In this document: positions 41,374 through 49,025 of the stretch, piece after piece
Layout: each line of letters begins with the position of its first letter
Position numbering within the stretch: the stretch's first letter is position 1
Source: Clostridiales bacterium
Lineage (GTDB): Bacteria > Bacillota > Clostridia > Christensenellales > CAG-138
NCBI GenBank assembly: GCA_004558525.1
Contig: SFCQ01000003.1
Span: 1 to 64,000, forward strand
Reading direction: 5' to 3'
Length of the DNA: 64,000 nt
The notes under the pieces: generated by a model
The model's database searches: none
What the model was told of the DNA's origin: nothing
Seen by the model: only the letters and a program-made list of their open reading frames with translations
Program-made: the position numbers and the translations under genes

Positions 41374-41394
41374 CTTGATTATTTATAATACAAG
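41374..41394. promoter_or_regulatory. Candidate LysR operator
   Basis: CTTG-N13-CAAG with an AT-rich centre lies in the 285-base spacer between the divergent membrane-protein and LysR genes. LysR proteins bind such interrupted dyads; this is an inference from position and symmetry. No other feature is seen in this spacer. Confidence 0.4.
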
Positions 41395-41478
41395 CATTAT
41401 AGTAATTTATGATGAGTAAAACGTATACATCACATGTTATCCATGCAAATTCTGTTTATTCGGAGGGGCATTGTAATA

Positions 41479-42354
41479 ATGGCGAGCAGCAAATACGCCG
41501 CATTTATCGCGGCCGCAGAAGCAGGCAACATGACGGAGGCCGCAGCAAAGCTCGGCTATACGCAGTCCGGCGTGAGCAGACTTGTGCACGCGCTTGAGAC
41601 CGAGCTTGGCTTGCAGCTGTTGGTGCGCTCAAAATCGGGCGTAAGGCTGTCGCCCGACGGCATGACTATGCTGCCGCTCATAAAAAGGCTTATTGCCGCC
41701 GAAAACGACGTTGCATCCATGGCGAACGAGATAAGGGGCTTATCCTCTACTACGCTTAGGATAGGCACCTTTTCAAGCGTGGCCATCGCATGGCTGCCGG
41801 AGCTTATGAGCCGCTTCAACAGCCTTTATCCCGGCGTGAAGATATTCGTTGAGAACGGCACATATTCAACAGTAGAGGATCTTTTGAGCGAAAGCAATGT
41901 TGACTGTGCGTTCGTCACGCTGCCATCGCGCCCGCAATTCAACGTGACGCCGTTGATAAAGGACAGGCTTATGGCCGTTGTTCACCCGAAAAGCGAGCTT
42001 GCGCTAAAACCGAGCCTCACCGCGCACGATTTGAGCGCTCAGCCGTTCATAGTACCTGCCGAGGGTACCAATTATGACGTGGGAAAGTTCTTTTCCCTGG
42101 CAGGAATCGAGCCAAAGGCCGCATTTGACATGGGGGATGACTATGCCGCCTGCGCCATGGTCGCGCATGGGCTTGGGTTCACGATATTGCCCGAGCTTAT
42201 GCTGAAGGCAATGAGCATAGACTCGGTAGCCGCCGTCCCGCTGGAAAACTCCGAAAGAGTGATAGGCCTTGCGATGAGCGCAAGCTACAATTCAGCCGTA
42301 CTCAGGTTCTTTCTAAGCTTTGTAAAAGAGTATGTTGAGACAGGAATGGGATAG
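41479..42354 (+). CDS. LysR-family transcriptional regulator
   Basis: 291 residues. N-terminal winged helix: KYAAFIAAAEAGNMTEAAAKLGYTQSGVSRLVHALETELG then LLVRSKSGVRLS; C-terminal two-lobed effector domain with LRIGTFSSVAIAWLPELM and FVENGTYSTVEDLLSE. GGAGGGG 11 bases before the ATG at 41479 supports this start. It probably regulates the divergent gate-domain transporter. The effector is unknown. Confidence 0.9.
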   Translation: MASSKYAAFIAAAEAGNMTEAAAKLGYTQSGVSRLVHALETELGLQLLVRSKSGVRLSPDGMTMLPLIKRLIAAENDVASMANEIRGLSSTTLRIGTFSSVAIAWLPELMSRFNSLYPGVKIFVENGTYSTVEDLLSESNVDCAFVTLPSRPQFNVTPLIKDRLMAVVHPKSELALKPSLTAHDLSAQPFIVPAEGTNYDVGKFFSLAGIEPKAAFDMGDDYAACAMVAHGLGFTILPELMLKAMSIDSVAAVPLENSERVIGLAMSASYNSAVLRFFLSFVKEYVETGMG

Positions 42355-42389
42355 GCCATAAAGCCTGCCGAAATCAGCCCATATAGCTT

Positions 42390-42416
42390 GAAAAAGTGGC
42401 GAACAGCCACTTTTTC
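42390..42416. repeat. Solo hairpin 1 (terminator-like) between converging genes
   Basis: GAAAAAGTGGC, loop GAACA, GCCACTTTTTC: an 11-bp perfect stem between the LysR stop and the ribbon-helix-helix gene stop. It serves as a two-way terminator by position. Confidence 0.8.
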
Positions 42417-42432
42417 GAGCATTATTAACGCT

Positions 42433-42636
42433 TTATTCTATATCAAATTCTGGCGGCTCATCAAGGTCGTTCGGCACAGGACGGCCGTTCTTCCTGCGCT
42501 GGCGCACACATTCGCTTAAAAGATACTCTATCTGGCCGTTTACGGAGCGAAAGTCATCCTCAGCCCATGCTGCCACGGCCTGATACAGCTTAGGCGAAAG
42601 CCTCAAGGGTATCTGTTTTTTCTCCTTATCGTTCAT
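42433..42636 (-). CDS. Ribbon-helix-helix (Arc/CopG-like) DNA-binding protein
   Basis: 67 residues. The beta strand KQIPLRLSPKLYQAVAAWAEDDFRSVNGQIEYLLSECV holds the pattern of a ribbon-helix-helix: a short strand of alternating residues (IPLRLS), helix, SVNG turn, helix. It starts three bases after the SPFH gene stops and is the second gene of that operon. Its ribosome site is weak, suggesting coupling to the upstream gene. A perfect 11-bp inverted repeat overlaps the operon promoter and is a natural operator for such a dimeric protein, so autoregulation is plausible. Confidence 0.75.
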   Translation of the reverse strand: MNDKEKKQIPLRLSPKLYQAVAAWAEDDFRSVNGQIEYLLSECVRQRRKNGRPVPNDLDEPPEFDIE

Positions 42637-42639
42637 GGC

Positions 42640-43644
42640 TCAATACAGGCTGCCGGAGTTCACTATGGGCTGGGCGTCCCTGTTGCCGCAAAGCACGACA
42701 AGCAGGTTTGATACCATAGCGGCCTTGCGCTCCTCGTCAAGCTGCACAACGTTGTTCTCGTTAAGCCTTTCAAGCGCCATTTCCACCATGCCTACCGCGC
42801 CGTCAACAATCATCTTGCGCGCATCAATTATGGCTGAAGCCTGCTGCCGCTGCAGCATCACGGCCGCTATCTCCGGCGCATAGGCAAGATAGGTTATGCG
42901 CGCCTCGATTATCTCAAGGCCGGCCTCCTTCACCTTCTGCTGTATCTCGTCGCGTATCCTGTTTGCTACCACCTCGCTGGAGCCCCTGAGGCTGCCCTCG
43001 TCGGCTATACCGTCGCCTGTGGTATCGACGTTGGGCGCAACGTCATATGGATATATGCGCACTATGTTCCTCAACGCGCTGTCGCATTGCAGAGAAAGAT
43101 ATTCCTTATAGTTATCAACGTTGAATACGGCCTTTGCAGTGTCAACAACTCTCCACATTACGGCTATGCCTATTTCAACAGGATTGCCGAGGCAGTCGTT
43201 TATCTTCTGGCGGTTGTTGTTGAGCGTCATTATCTTGAGCGATATCTTCTTGCTGGCCATCTCTGTGCCGGATGACATGGCTGAGGCGTTTATAACCACA
43301 GGCTTTACGCTTGTGCTATCCACATCGCCGCTTTGGTTGAGCTTTGTCTGCGATGCCGGGTTCACCGCCGTGCAGAACGGATTGACAAAGTAGAAGCCGG
43401 CCTCTTTTATCGTGCCTATATACCTGCCGAAAAGAGTAAGCACCAGCGCCTCCTGCGGCTTAAGCACTCTTAGCCCGGGCAGCGGCAGCCAGCCAATGCA
43501 CAGCCATATTATGGCTATCACCATCAGCACAGGACTATGCGCCGCCCCGTAAACAGTAAGGATAGCAGCCCCAATATAGAGCAGAATAGTGATAAGCATC
43601 ACCAACATACCGTTCTTTTTGTTTGTTAAAACCTTTTCCTGCAT
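42640..43644 (-). CDS. SPFH/band-7 domain membrane protein (stomatin/prohibitin-like)
   Basis: 334 residues. Two adjacent membrane helices (about residues 12-30 and 36-53), then an SPFH domain starting at LKPQEALVLTLFGRYIGTIKEAGFYFVNPF, with KISLKIMTLNNNRQKINDCLGNPVEIGIAVMWRV and a C-terminal coiled coil (REIQQKVKEAG-type helix, then LQRQQASAIIDARKMIVDGAVGMVEMALERL). Proteins of this group organise membrane microdomains and scaffold proteases or other partners. A GAGGAGGG site precedes the ATG at 43644. It is followed by the ribbon-helix-helix gene, an arrangement recurrent in Firmicutes. Confidence 0.9.
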   Translation of the reverse strand: MQEKVLTNKKNGMLVMLITILLYIGAAILTVYGAAHSPVLMVIAIIWLCIGWLPLPGLRVLKPQEALVLTLFGRYIGTIKEAGFYFVNPFCTAVNPASQTKLNQSGDVDSTSVKPVVINASAMSSGTEMASKKISLKIMTLNNNRQKINDCLGNPVEIGIAVMWRVVDTAKAVFNVDNYKEYLSLQCDSALRNIVRIYPYDVAPNVDTTGDGIADEGSLRGSSEVVANRIRDEIQQKVKEAGLEIIEARITYLAYAPEIAAVMLQRQQASAIIDARKMIVDGAVGMVEMALERLNENNVVQLDEERKAAMVSNLLVVLCGNRDAQPIVNSGSLY

Positions 43645-43670
43645 AAAAACAGCCCTCCTCAAATCAAAAT

Positions 43671-43713
43671 CAGTATGATATCATTATCATATCATACTGT
43701 CATAATTTGTCAA
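43671..43713 (-). promoter_or_regulatory. Promoter with perfect 11-bp inverted repeat upstream of the SPFH operon
   Basis: CAGTATGATAT (43671-43681), a 7-base spacer and ATATCATACTG (43689-43699) form a perfect dyad. On the minus strand TTGACA (43708-43713), a 16-base spacer and TATGAT (43686-43691) form a good sigma-A promoter, so the dyad covers the -10 and transcription start region, ideal for repression. Confidence 0.7.
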
Positions 43714-43735
43714 TGCCCTTTTCTGATTTTTTGTA

Positions 43736-44416
43736 TTATAGCTTTATGATTTCATACACGCTGAGCACGCCGTCCGCCACCTTAAAGCGCACGTCAAAGC
43801 CCGCGTACTCAAAGCCGAAGGGAATATCCGGCTCTGTAATATATGCGGGCCTTGGGTCCTGTGCAAGCGACTCTATCAAAGCGTCCCTCTTATCGGCCGG
43901 GATGATAGAAAGCAGCTCATCAGGAAAGCTTACATCAAGCGAATAGTCAAGCCTTTCGCCTGCAAAGCCATTTTCAGCGTCCTGATGGCTGTCTGTAAAC
44001 GAAAGATACGGCTTTATGTCGTAAATAGGAGTGCCATCCATAAGGTCGGCTCCGGAGACGGTAAGCACGTTGCCCAAGCCCTCCCTCTTGTCAATAGAGA
44101 CGAGCTTTACGCAGGATAGCCCTATCGGGTTAGGCCTGTACGGTGACCTTGTAGCGAAAACGCCCATGCGCTTGTTGCCGCCGAGCCGCGGGGGCTTTAC
44201 CATGGGCGACCAATGCTCCATCTTCACCTCGCTAAACCCCCATATGAGCCATATATGCGAATACTCCTCAAGCCCGCGCAGCGCGTTGGCATCGCGGTAC
44301 TCAGGCTCGAACACAATGGTAGAAAGCTGGCTTTTAACGAGCCCGCTCTGCCTCGGTATGCCGAATTTTGTGGTGAAATCACTGTTTATCTTTGCGATAG
44401 GCTTAAGCACTAACAT
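43736..44416 (-). CDS. trmO: TrmO-type tRNA N6-threonylcarbamoyladenosine methyltransferase
   Basis: 226 residues. TrmO (YaeB/TsaA) methylates t6A37 of threonine tRNAs. The N-terminal IAKINSDFTTKFGIPRQSG, LEEYSHIWLIWGFSE, and the RSPYRPNPIGLSCVKL block with the catalytic residues are present, with a C-terminal small domain (YSLDVSFPDELLSIIP). The ATG at 44416 follows GGAG by 8 bases; upstream frame extension to 44578 runs into the GDPD gene. It lies 53 bases after GDPD and may be co-transcribed. Confidence 0.9.
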   Translation of the reverse strand: MLVLKPIAKINSDFTTKFGIPRQSGLVKSQLSTIVFEPEYRDANALRGLEEYSHIWLIWGFSEVKMEHWSPMVKPPRLGGNKRMGVFATRSPYRPNPIGLSCVKLVSIDKREGLGNVLTVSGADLMDGTPIYDIKPYLSFTDSHQDAENGFAGERLDYSLDVSFPDELLSIIPADKRDALIESLAQDPRPAYITEPDIPFGFEYAGFDVRFKVADGVLSVYEIIKL

Positions 44417-44469
44417 GATGTGGCTCCAATGGGGGGGCAGATATGCTCCGCCCCCTGTATATATCCGCC

Positions 44470-45201
44470 TTATATATTCTTTATAGCTTCCCTGGCCTTG
44501 TCGGGATAGTTGGTTATCACGGCCTCTATGCCTGCGGCGGCAAGATCGCACACCACCTGCTCGTCGTTGCAGGTCCACGGGTGTATTGCAATGCCGTTCT
44601 TCTTGCAGCCGTCAATCACGCCAGGACAATCGAGCGCGACACGATAGTGCGGATGTATGGCGTCCGCATGCAGGTAGCTTGCATATATCCACGGGTCTAC
44701 CATAGCTTCGGCATAAAGCAGGCCTATCTTGGCCTTGGGGTCTATCTCTCGCAGCTTCATGAGCACGAAATGGTTAAAGGAGGAGTATATTATCCTGCCC
44801 TGCATGCCCATCTCACGCTCAAGCTCGATAAGCTTGTCCCATATGCCGTAATAAACCACAACATCGCACTTCACCTCAACGTTTATAATGAGGCCGGTGT
44901 TCTTCAAAAGGCCGTAAACCTCCTTCAGCGTAGGTATGCGCACGTTGGCATAGCCTGGCATACCGTTTGAAAAGTCAAGCTTCTTAAGCTCCTGACAGGT
45001 CATATCGACCACCCTGCCGCTTCCGTTAGACGTGCGGTCCACGGTTTCGTCATGAATGACCATCAGCTTGCCGTCGCTGCTCATATGCACGTCAAGCTCC
45101 ACCCCGTCCGCCTTCTGCTCAACAGCAAGCTTGAACGAAGGTATCGTGTTCTCCGGCGCATAACCGCTGGCGCCCCTGTGCGCCCATATCTTTGTTGGCA
45201 T
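44470..45201 (-). CDS. Glycerophosphodiester phosphodiesterase
   Basis: 243 residues, TIM-barrel GDPD. HRGASGYAPENTIPSFKLAVEQKADGVELDVHMSSDGKLMVIHD holds the metal-binding and catalytic His residues (HRGA, GVELDVH), followed by VEVKCD and ERIIYSSFNH-type motifs, ending INVEVKC and WTCNDEQ. It hydrolyses deacylated phospholipids to glycerol-3-phosphate and an alcohol. No signal peptide: cytoplasmic. GGAGGAAGG is upstream of the ATG. Confidence 0.93.
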   Translation of the reverse strand: MPTKIWAHRGASGYAPENTIPSFKLAVEQKADGVELDVHMSSDGKLMVIHDETVDRTSNGSGRVVDMTCQELKKLDFSNGMPGYANVRIPTLKEVYGLLKNTGLIINVEVKCDVVVYYGIWDKLIELEREMGMQGRIIYSSFNHFVLMKLREIDPKAKIGLLYAEAMVDPWIYASYLHADAIHPHYRVALDCPGVIDGCKKNGIAIHPWTCNDEQVVCDLAAAGIEAVITNYPDKAREAIKNI

Positions 45202-45336
45202 GTAATCCTTCCTCCTTAAAACCTGATAGAATAAGTATTCGGCTCGTATCCAAGGAAGCGCCGGCCAAATAAGGGAGGCCGGCAGGGCAAGAATATGCCG
45301 TGCCGAAGCGGCCAGAGCTTCCTAATATATATTACA

Positions 45337-46359
45337 TTACAGCAGTGATGCAAACGTGCCTGCGGCAAATTCAACATCCTTTGCCGAAACATCGTTGTTC
45401 GTTACGAAGCGGAACTCGCCAAGCTCCTCCGGGTTTATCAATATGCCGTGCTGCTTCATCTTTTCAGGCAGAGCGGCTTTAAGCTCCGCGCTCCTGTCAA
45501 GCTTAAAGAATACCATGTTTATCTCAACAGAGTCCTTGTCTATGCTCACGCCGTCTATTTGGCTCAGAAGCTCCGCCAGGCGCTTTGCGTTAGCGTGATC
45601 CTCGCTCAGCCTTTTAGGCATCTCCTTCAATGCAAGTATTCCCGCCGCTGCCAGTATACCGGCCTGCCTCATGCCGCCGCCGAGCAGCTTGCGGCACTTC
45701 CTTGCGCGCTTCACAGTCTCCGCCCGGCCGGCAAATATAGCGCCCACAGGTGCGCACAGACCCTTGGACAAGCAGCAGGATACGGAATCGGCATACCTTG
45801 TTATTTCCTTCACGTCCACACCGAGGGCTGCCGCCGCGTTGAACACCCTTGCGCCGTCAAGATGTACGTTAAGGCCATGCTCGTCCGCTATGCGCCTTAT
45901 CTCGGCCATGGTTTCAACAGGCACAAGGCGGCCGTTCGCAAGCGCGTTTTCAAGGCATATAAGCGACGTTGGCGGCTCGTGTATATCGTCCGGCCTTATG
46001 GCGGCCTCCACCATAGCAGGCACGGGGATGCAGTTTGGATAATCCACCTGCCTTACGGTAACGCCGCTAAGCACGGCCGCCGCGCCCACTTCATGCATGA
46101 ATATGTGGCTGTTCGCACCGGCTATTATCTCGTCTCCCCTTCTTGTCTGGCTCATTATGCCGAGCTGGTTGCCCATGGTGCCGCTGGTCACGAACAATGC
46201 GGCCTCAAAGCCTAACGTTTCCGCCGCAAGAGCCTCAAGCTCGTTTACTGTTGGGTCGTCGCCATAGACGTCGTCGCCTACTTCCGCCGCCGCCATAGCC
46301 GCACGCATGGCAAGCGTCGGGCGTGTTACTGTGTCGCTCCTAAGGTCGATATAGCGCAT
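45337..46359 (-). CDS. ltaE: Low-specificity threonine aldolase
   Basis: 340 residues, PLP-dependent aspartate-aminotransferase-fold enzyme splitting threonine or allo-threonine to glycine and acetaldehyde. MRYIDLRSDTVTRPTLAMRAAMAAAEVGDDVYGDDPTVNELEA, LDGARVFNAAAALG and SVSCCLSKGLCAPVGA (PLP Lys in SKG) are diagnostic. AGGAGA precedes the ATG by about 6 bases. It may be single or run together with xth about 28 bases upstream. Confidence 0.93.
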   Translation of the reverse strand: MRYIDLRSDTVTRPTLAMRAAMAAAEVGDDVYGDDPTVNELEALAAETLGFEAALFVTSGTMGNQLGIMSQTRRGDEIIAGANSHIFMHEVGAAAVLSGVTVRQVDYPNCIPVPAMVEAAIRPDDIHEPPTSLICLENALANGRLVPVETMAEIRRIADEHGLNVHLDGARVFNAAAALGVDVKEITRYADSVSCCLSKGLCAPVGAIFAGRAETVKRARKCRKLLGGGMRQAGILAAAGILALKEMPKRLSEDHANAKRLAELLSQIDGVSIDKDSVEINMVFFKLDRSAELKAALPEKMKQHGILINPEELGEFRFVTNNDVSAKDVEFAAGTFASLL

Positions 46360-46387
46360 AATCTTCTCCTTTTGTGATCTATATTAT

Positions 46388-47152
46388 TTATAAGCTTATC
46401 TCAAGCATCACGGGGCAATGGTCGCTGCCCGTTACCTCCGGCAATATGGAGCTTTCTTCTATCTTATCTTTTATAGAGCTGCTCACGACAAAATAGTCTA
46501 TGCGCCAGCCTATGTTCCTTGCCCTGCTGTTTGCCATGAAGCTCCACCATGAATAGCAATCCCGCTTGTCGGGATAAAGATATCTGAAGCTGTCGACAAA
46601 CCCTGCGGACAGCAGCTCGGTGAACTTGCCGCGCTCCTTATCCGTAAAGCCCGCGTTATTGTGGTTGGTCTTGGGATTCTTAAGGTCTATCTCCTGATGG
46701 GCGACGTTAAGGTCGCCGCACAGCACGACGGGCTTTTTGGCGTCGAGCGAGCATAAGTACCTCCTGAACTCGTCCTCCCAGTCCATTCTATGCTCTATGC
46801 GCGCAAGCTCGCGCTGCGAATTGGGCGTATAGCAATCCACAAAAAAGAATTTGTCAAATTCAAGCGTTATCACGCGCCCCTCTTTGGGGAAGCCCAGCTT
46901 ATCCATATCCGGAAGGTCATAGCTTACGCACAGCGGCTTATGCTTGGTGAACACGGCCGTGCCGCTATAGCCCTTCTTTTGTGCACTGTTCCAGTATTGC
47001 TCGTAGCCTTCAAGCTCAAGCGCTATCTGATGCGGCTGCAGCTTAGTCTCCTGCAAGGCGACTATGTCGGCGTTTATCGTGTTGAAGAACTGCTCAAAGC
47101 CCTTGCCCATGCATGCCCTCAGCCCGTTCACATTCCATGATACAAAGCGCAT
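46388..47152 (-). CDS. xth: Exodeoxyribonuclease III
   Basis: 254 residues. The exonuclease III/AP endonuclease signature MRFVSWNVNGLRAC, LQETK, DLNVAHQEIDLKNPK, DSFRYLYPD and the catalytic HCPVML-type end (SDHCPVMLEISL) are present. It removes nucleotides from 3' ends and cuts at abasic sites in base excision repair. The start is either 47152 (GAGGCCG before it) or 47161, three codons earlier with GGGAGG 13 bases upstream. It follows the nucleoside kinase by about 5-15 bases. Confidence 0.93.
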   Translation of the reverse strand: MRFVSWNVNGLRACMGKGFEQFFNTINADIVALQETKLQPHQIALELEGYEQYWNSAQKKGYSGTAVFTKHKPLCVSYDLPDMDKLGFPKEGRVITLEFDKFFFVDCYTPNSQRELARIEHRMDWEDEFRRYLCSLDAKKPVVLCGDLNVAHQEIDLKNPKTNHNNAGFTDKERGKFTELLSAGFVDSFRYLYPDKRDCYSWWSFMANSRARNIGWRIDYFVVSSSIKDKIEESSILPEVTGSDHCPVMLEISL

Positions 47153-47166
47153 CGGCCTCATATAAG

Positions 47167-48834
47167 CTATTTATCCTCCCTGTAGAATGTGCAGCCGCCT
47201 ATGAACTCGCGCAATACGCTCGTAGGCGGTATCTCGTCCTCTATATCGGCGTCAAGGAAGTAATTCAAAAACTTTAATATGTCCCTTGCGGCCGCATAGC
47301 ACCTGCTTTCCGGCCCTACGGACAGAAGCAGAGGATACACATATTTTTTTAGCACGGCTATCTCATAAACAAGCGTCGTGTTCATCAGCGCATCCGCCTG
47401 CTCCTGATACGGGAATATCCACGTTTCCTCGCCGCGCCTTACGCTCGGCCACATGGAAAGCGTCCTTTCCATGCTGGCGCCCCTTGTTTCATAATCCCTG
47501 ACAAGCCTTCTAAGCAGCCTTGCGTCGGTTGTGCGTATCCTGTTATGATCGTCCAGATTAAGCGTTGTTAGCGCGCTAACATATACCCTGAACAGCTTAT
47601 CCACATCTATATCCTTTGATATGAGCATGGGGTTTAAGCCGTGTATGCCCTCTATTATAAGCGGCTGGTCGGCGTGCAGCTTAAGCACGATGCCCTCCGG
47701 CGCCCTTTTGCCCTTGAGAAAATCGAATACGGGCACCTCCGCCTCCTCGCCGCGCAAAAGCCTTGCAAGGTCGCTGTTGAACCTTGGTATATCAAGCGTA
47801 TTTATGTTCTCAAGGTCCTTTTCGCCATGCTCGTCTGTCGGTATAGCGTCCCTGTCAAGATAATAATTATCGAGCGATAGCATTATAGGGTCCTGCGCAA
47901 GCACCCTTAGCTGGGTCGCGAGCCTGTTGGCGCTGGTGGTCTTGCCCGATGAGCTTGGCCCCGCGACGAGCACCGCCTTTGCCCTGCGCTCAACTATCTT
48001 GTCGGCAATGTTTGCATAGCTTTTTTCATGCAGGGCCTCGTTTACCCGCACAAGCTCCCTTATCCTGCCGGAGGATACCAGCGTATTAAGCTCGCCCACG
48101 GTGGAGCAGTGCATAAGCTCGCCCCAATCGTTGCTTTGCCTGAACACCACGGCAAGCTTCGGCAGCGGCTCATAGTCGCTCGGCACGTCAGGCTCGTCTG
48201 AGCGCGGCATAAGCAGAAGCACCGCCCCCTCTTCAAGATACTTCAGTCTGAACACGTCAGCATAATCGGTAGAAGGCGCCATCTCGCCATAGAAATAGTC
48301 CATATAGCTGCCTATGGTGTATACATCGAAATAGCTGAACTTTCGCCATTTGAGCAGCTTCGCCTTGTCAAGCTGGCCGTCCTGCTCATAAAAGCTGATG
48401 GCCTCCTTTATATCAAGCCTCTTCCTTTCAAGCGGTATGGCGGCGCGGACTATGTTGCGCATCTCACTTTCAAGCTTCAAAACGTCCTGCTCGTTCAGGC
48501 CGTTCTCCTTTTCTATCGTTATGTATAATCCAGGCCCCAGCGTGTACCTTACGCACACCCTTGCCGAGGGGAACAGCCTCCTTACGGCAGCTATGAATAT
48601 AAACTGAAGCGTGCGCTCATACACCCGCCTGCCCATATCCTCTCCATAGCGCAAAAGATGTATCTCCACATCTCTAAACGGCGTATACCTAAGGCTGAAT
48701 ACCTCCCCGCCTATCTGCGCGGCGAGCGGCCTATGCCTTAACGTGAACATATCAAGCTCAAGCTTTTTAACCGCGTCAAGCAGGCTCTCGCCATGCTTTA
48801 TTTCGCAAACCATTCCGTCCGCGGTTATTTTCAT
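47167..48834 (-). CDS. Nucleoside kinase with N-terminal TGS/threonyl-tRNA-synthetase-like domains
   Basis: 555 residues. The first 65 residues are a TGS-like ubiquitin fold, then a ThrRS second-additional-domain-like region (VYERTLQFIFIAAVRRLFPSARV) whose usual HxxxH active site is not intact, and the C-terminal 280 residues form a phosphoribulokinase/uridine kinase domain with Walker A AGPSSSGKTTSANRL, LSLDNYYLDRDAIP and LIIEGIHGLNPML. The architecture is a known Firmicutes/Thermotoga type of nucleoside kinase that phosphorylates pyrimidine nucleosides; exact substrate unknown. The ATG at 48834 follows GGAGG by 9 bases; a GTG at 48840 is possible. Confidence 0.88.
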   Translation of the reverse strand: MKITADGMVCEIKHGESLLDAVKKLELDMFTLRHRPLAAQIGGEVFSLRYTPFRDVEIHLLRYGEDMGRRVYERTLQFIFIAAVRRLFPSARVCVRYTLGPGLYITIEKENGLNEQDVLKLESEMRNIVRAAIPLERKRLDIKEAISFYEQDGQLDKAKLLKWRKFSYFDVYTIGSYMDYFYGEMAPSTDYADVFRLKYLEEGAVLLLMPRSDEPDVPSDYEPLPKLAVVFRQSNDWGELMHCSTVGELNTLVSSGRIRELVRVNEALHEKSYANIADKIVERRAKAVLVAGPSSSGKTTSANRLATQLRVLAQDPIMLSLDNYYLDRDAIPTDEHGEKDLENINTLDIPRFNSDLARLLRGEEAEVPVFDFLKGKRAPEGIVLKLHADQPLIIEGIHGLNPMLISKDIDVDKLFRVYVSALTTLNLDDHNRIRTTDARLLRRLVRDYETRGASMERTLSMWPSVRRGEETWIFPYQEQADALMNTTLVYEIAVLKKYVYPLLLSVGPESRCYAAARDILKFLNYFLDADIEDEIPPTSVLREFIGGCTFYREDK

Positions 48835-49025
48835 AAACACATACCTCCGTACTTACCCAATCGTAATACCCATTTATTATACAACAAATCGCCGCGATAT
48901 TCAGCTAAAGCAGAATTAATTTTGAAAAGTTGGCGAATTATTCATACTTTGGCTTAATTTAGCCTTATACTATGTTATAATTGATGCATCCGGCAAAAAA
49001 TATTAGCCGGTGAACGGAGATATGC

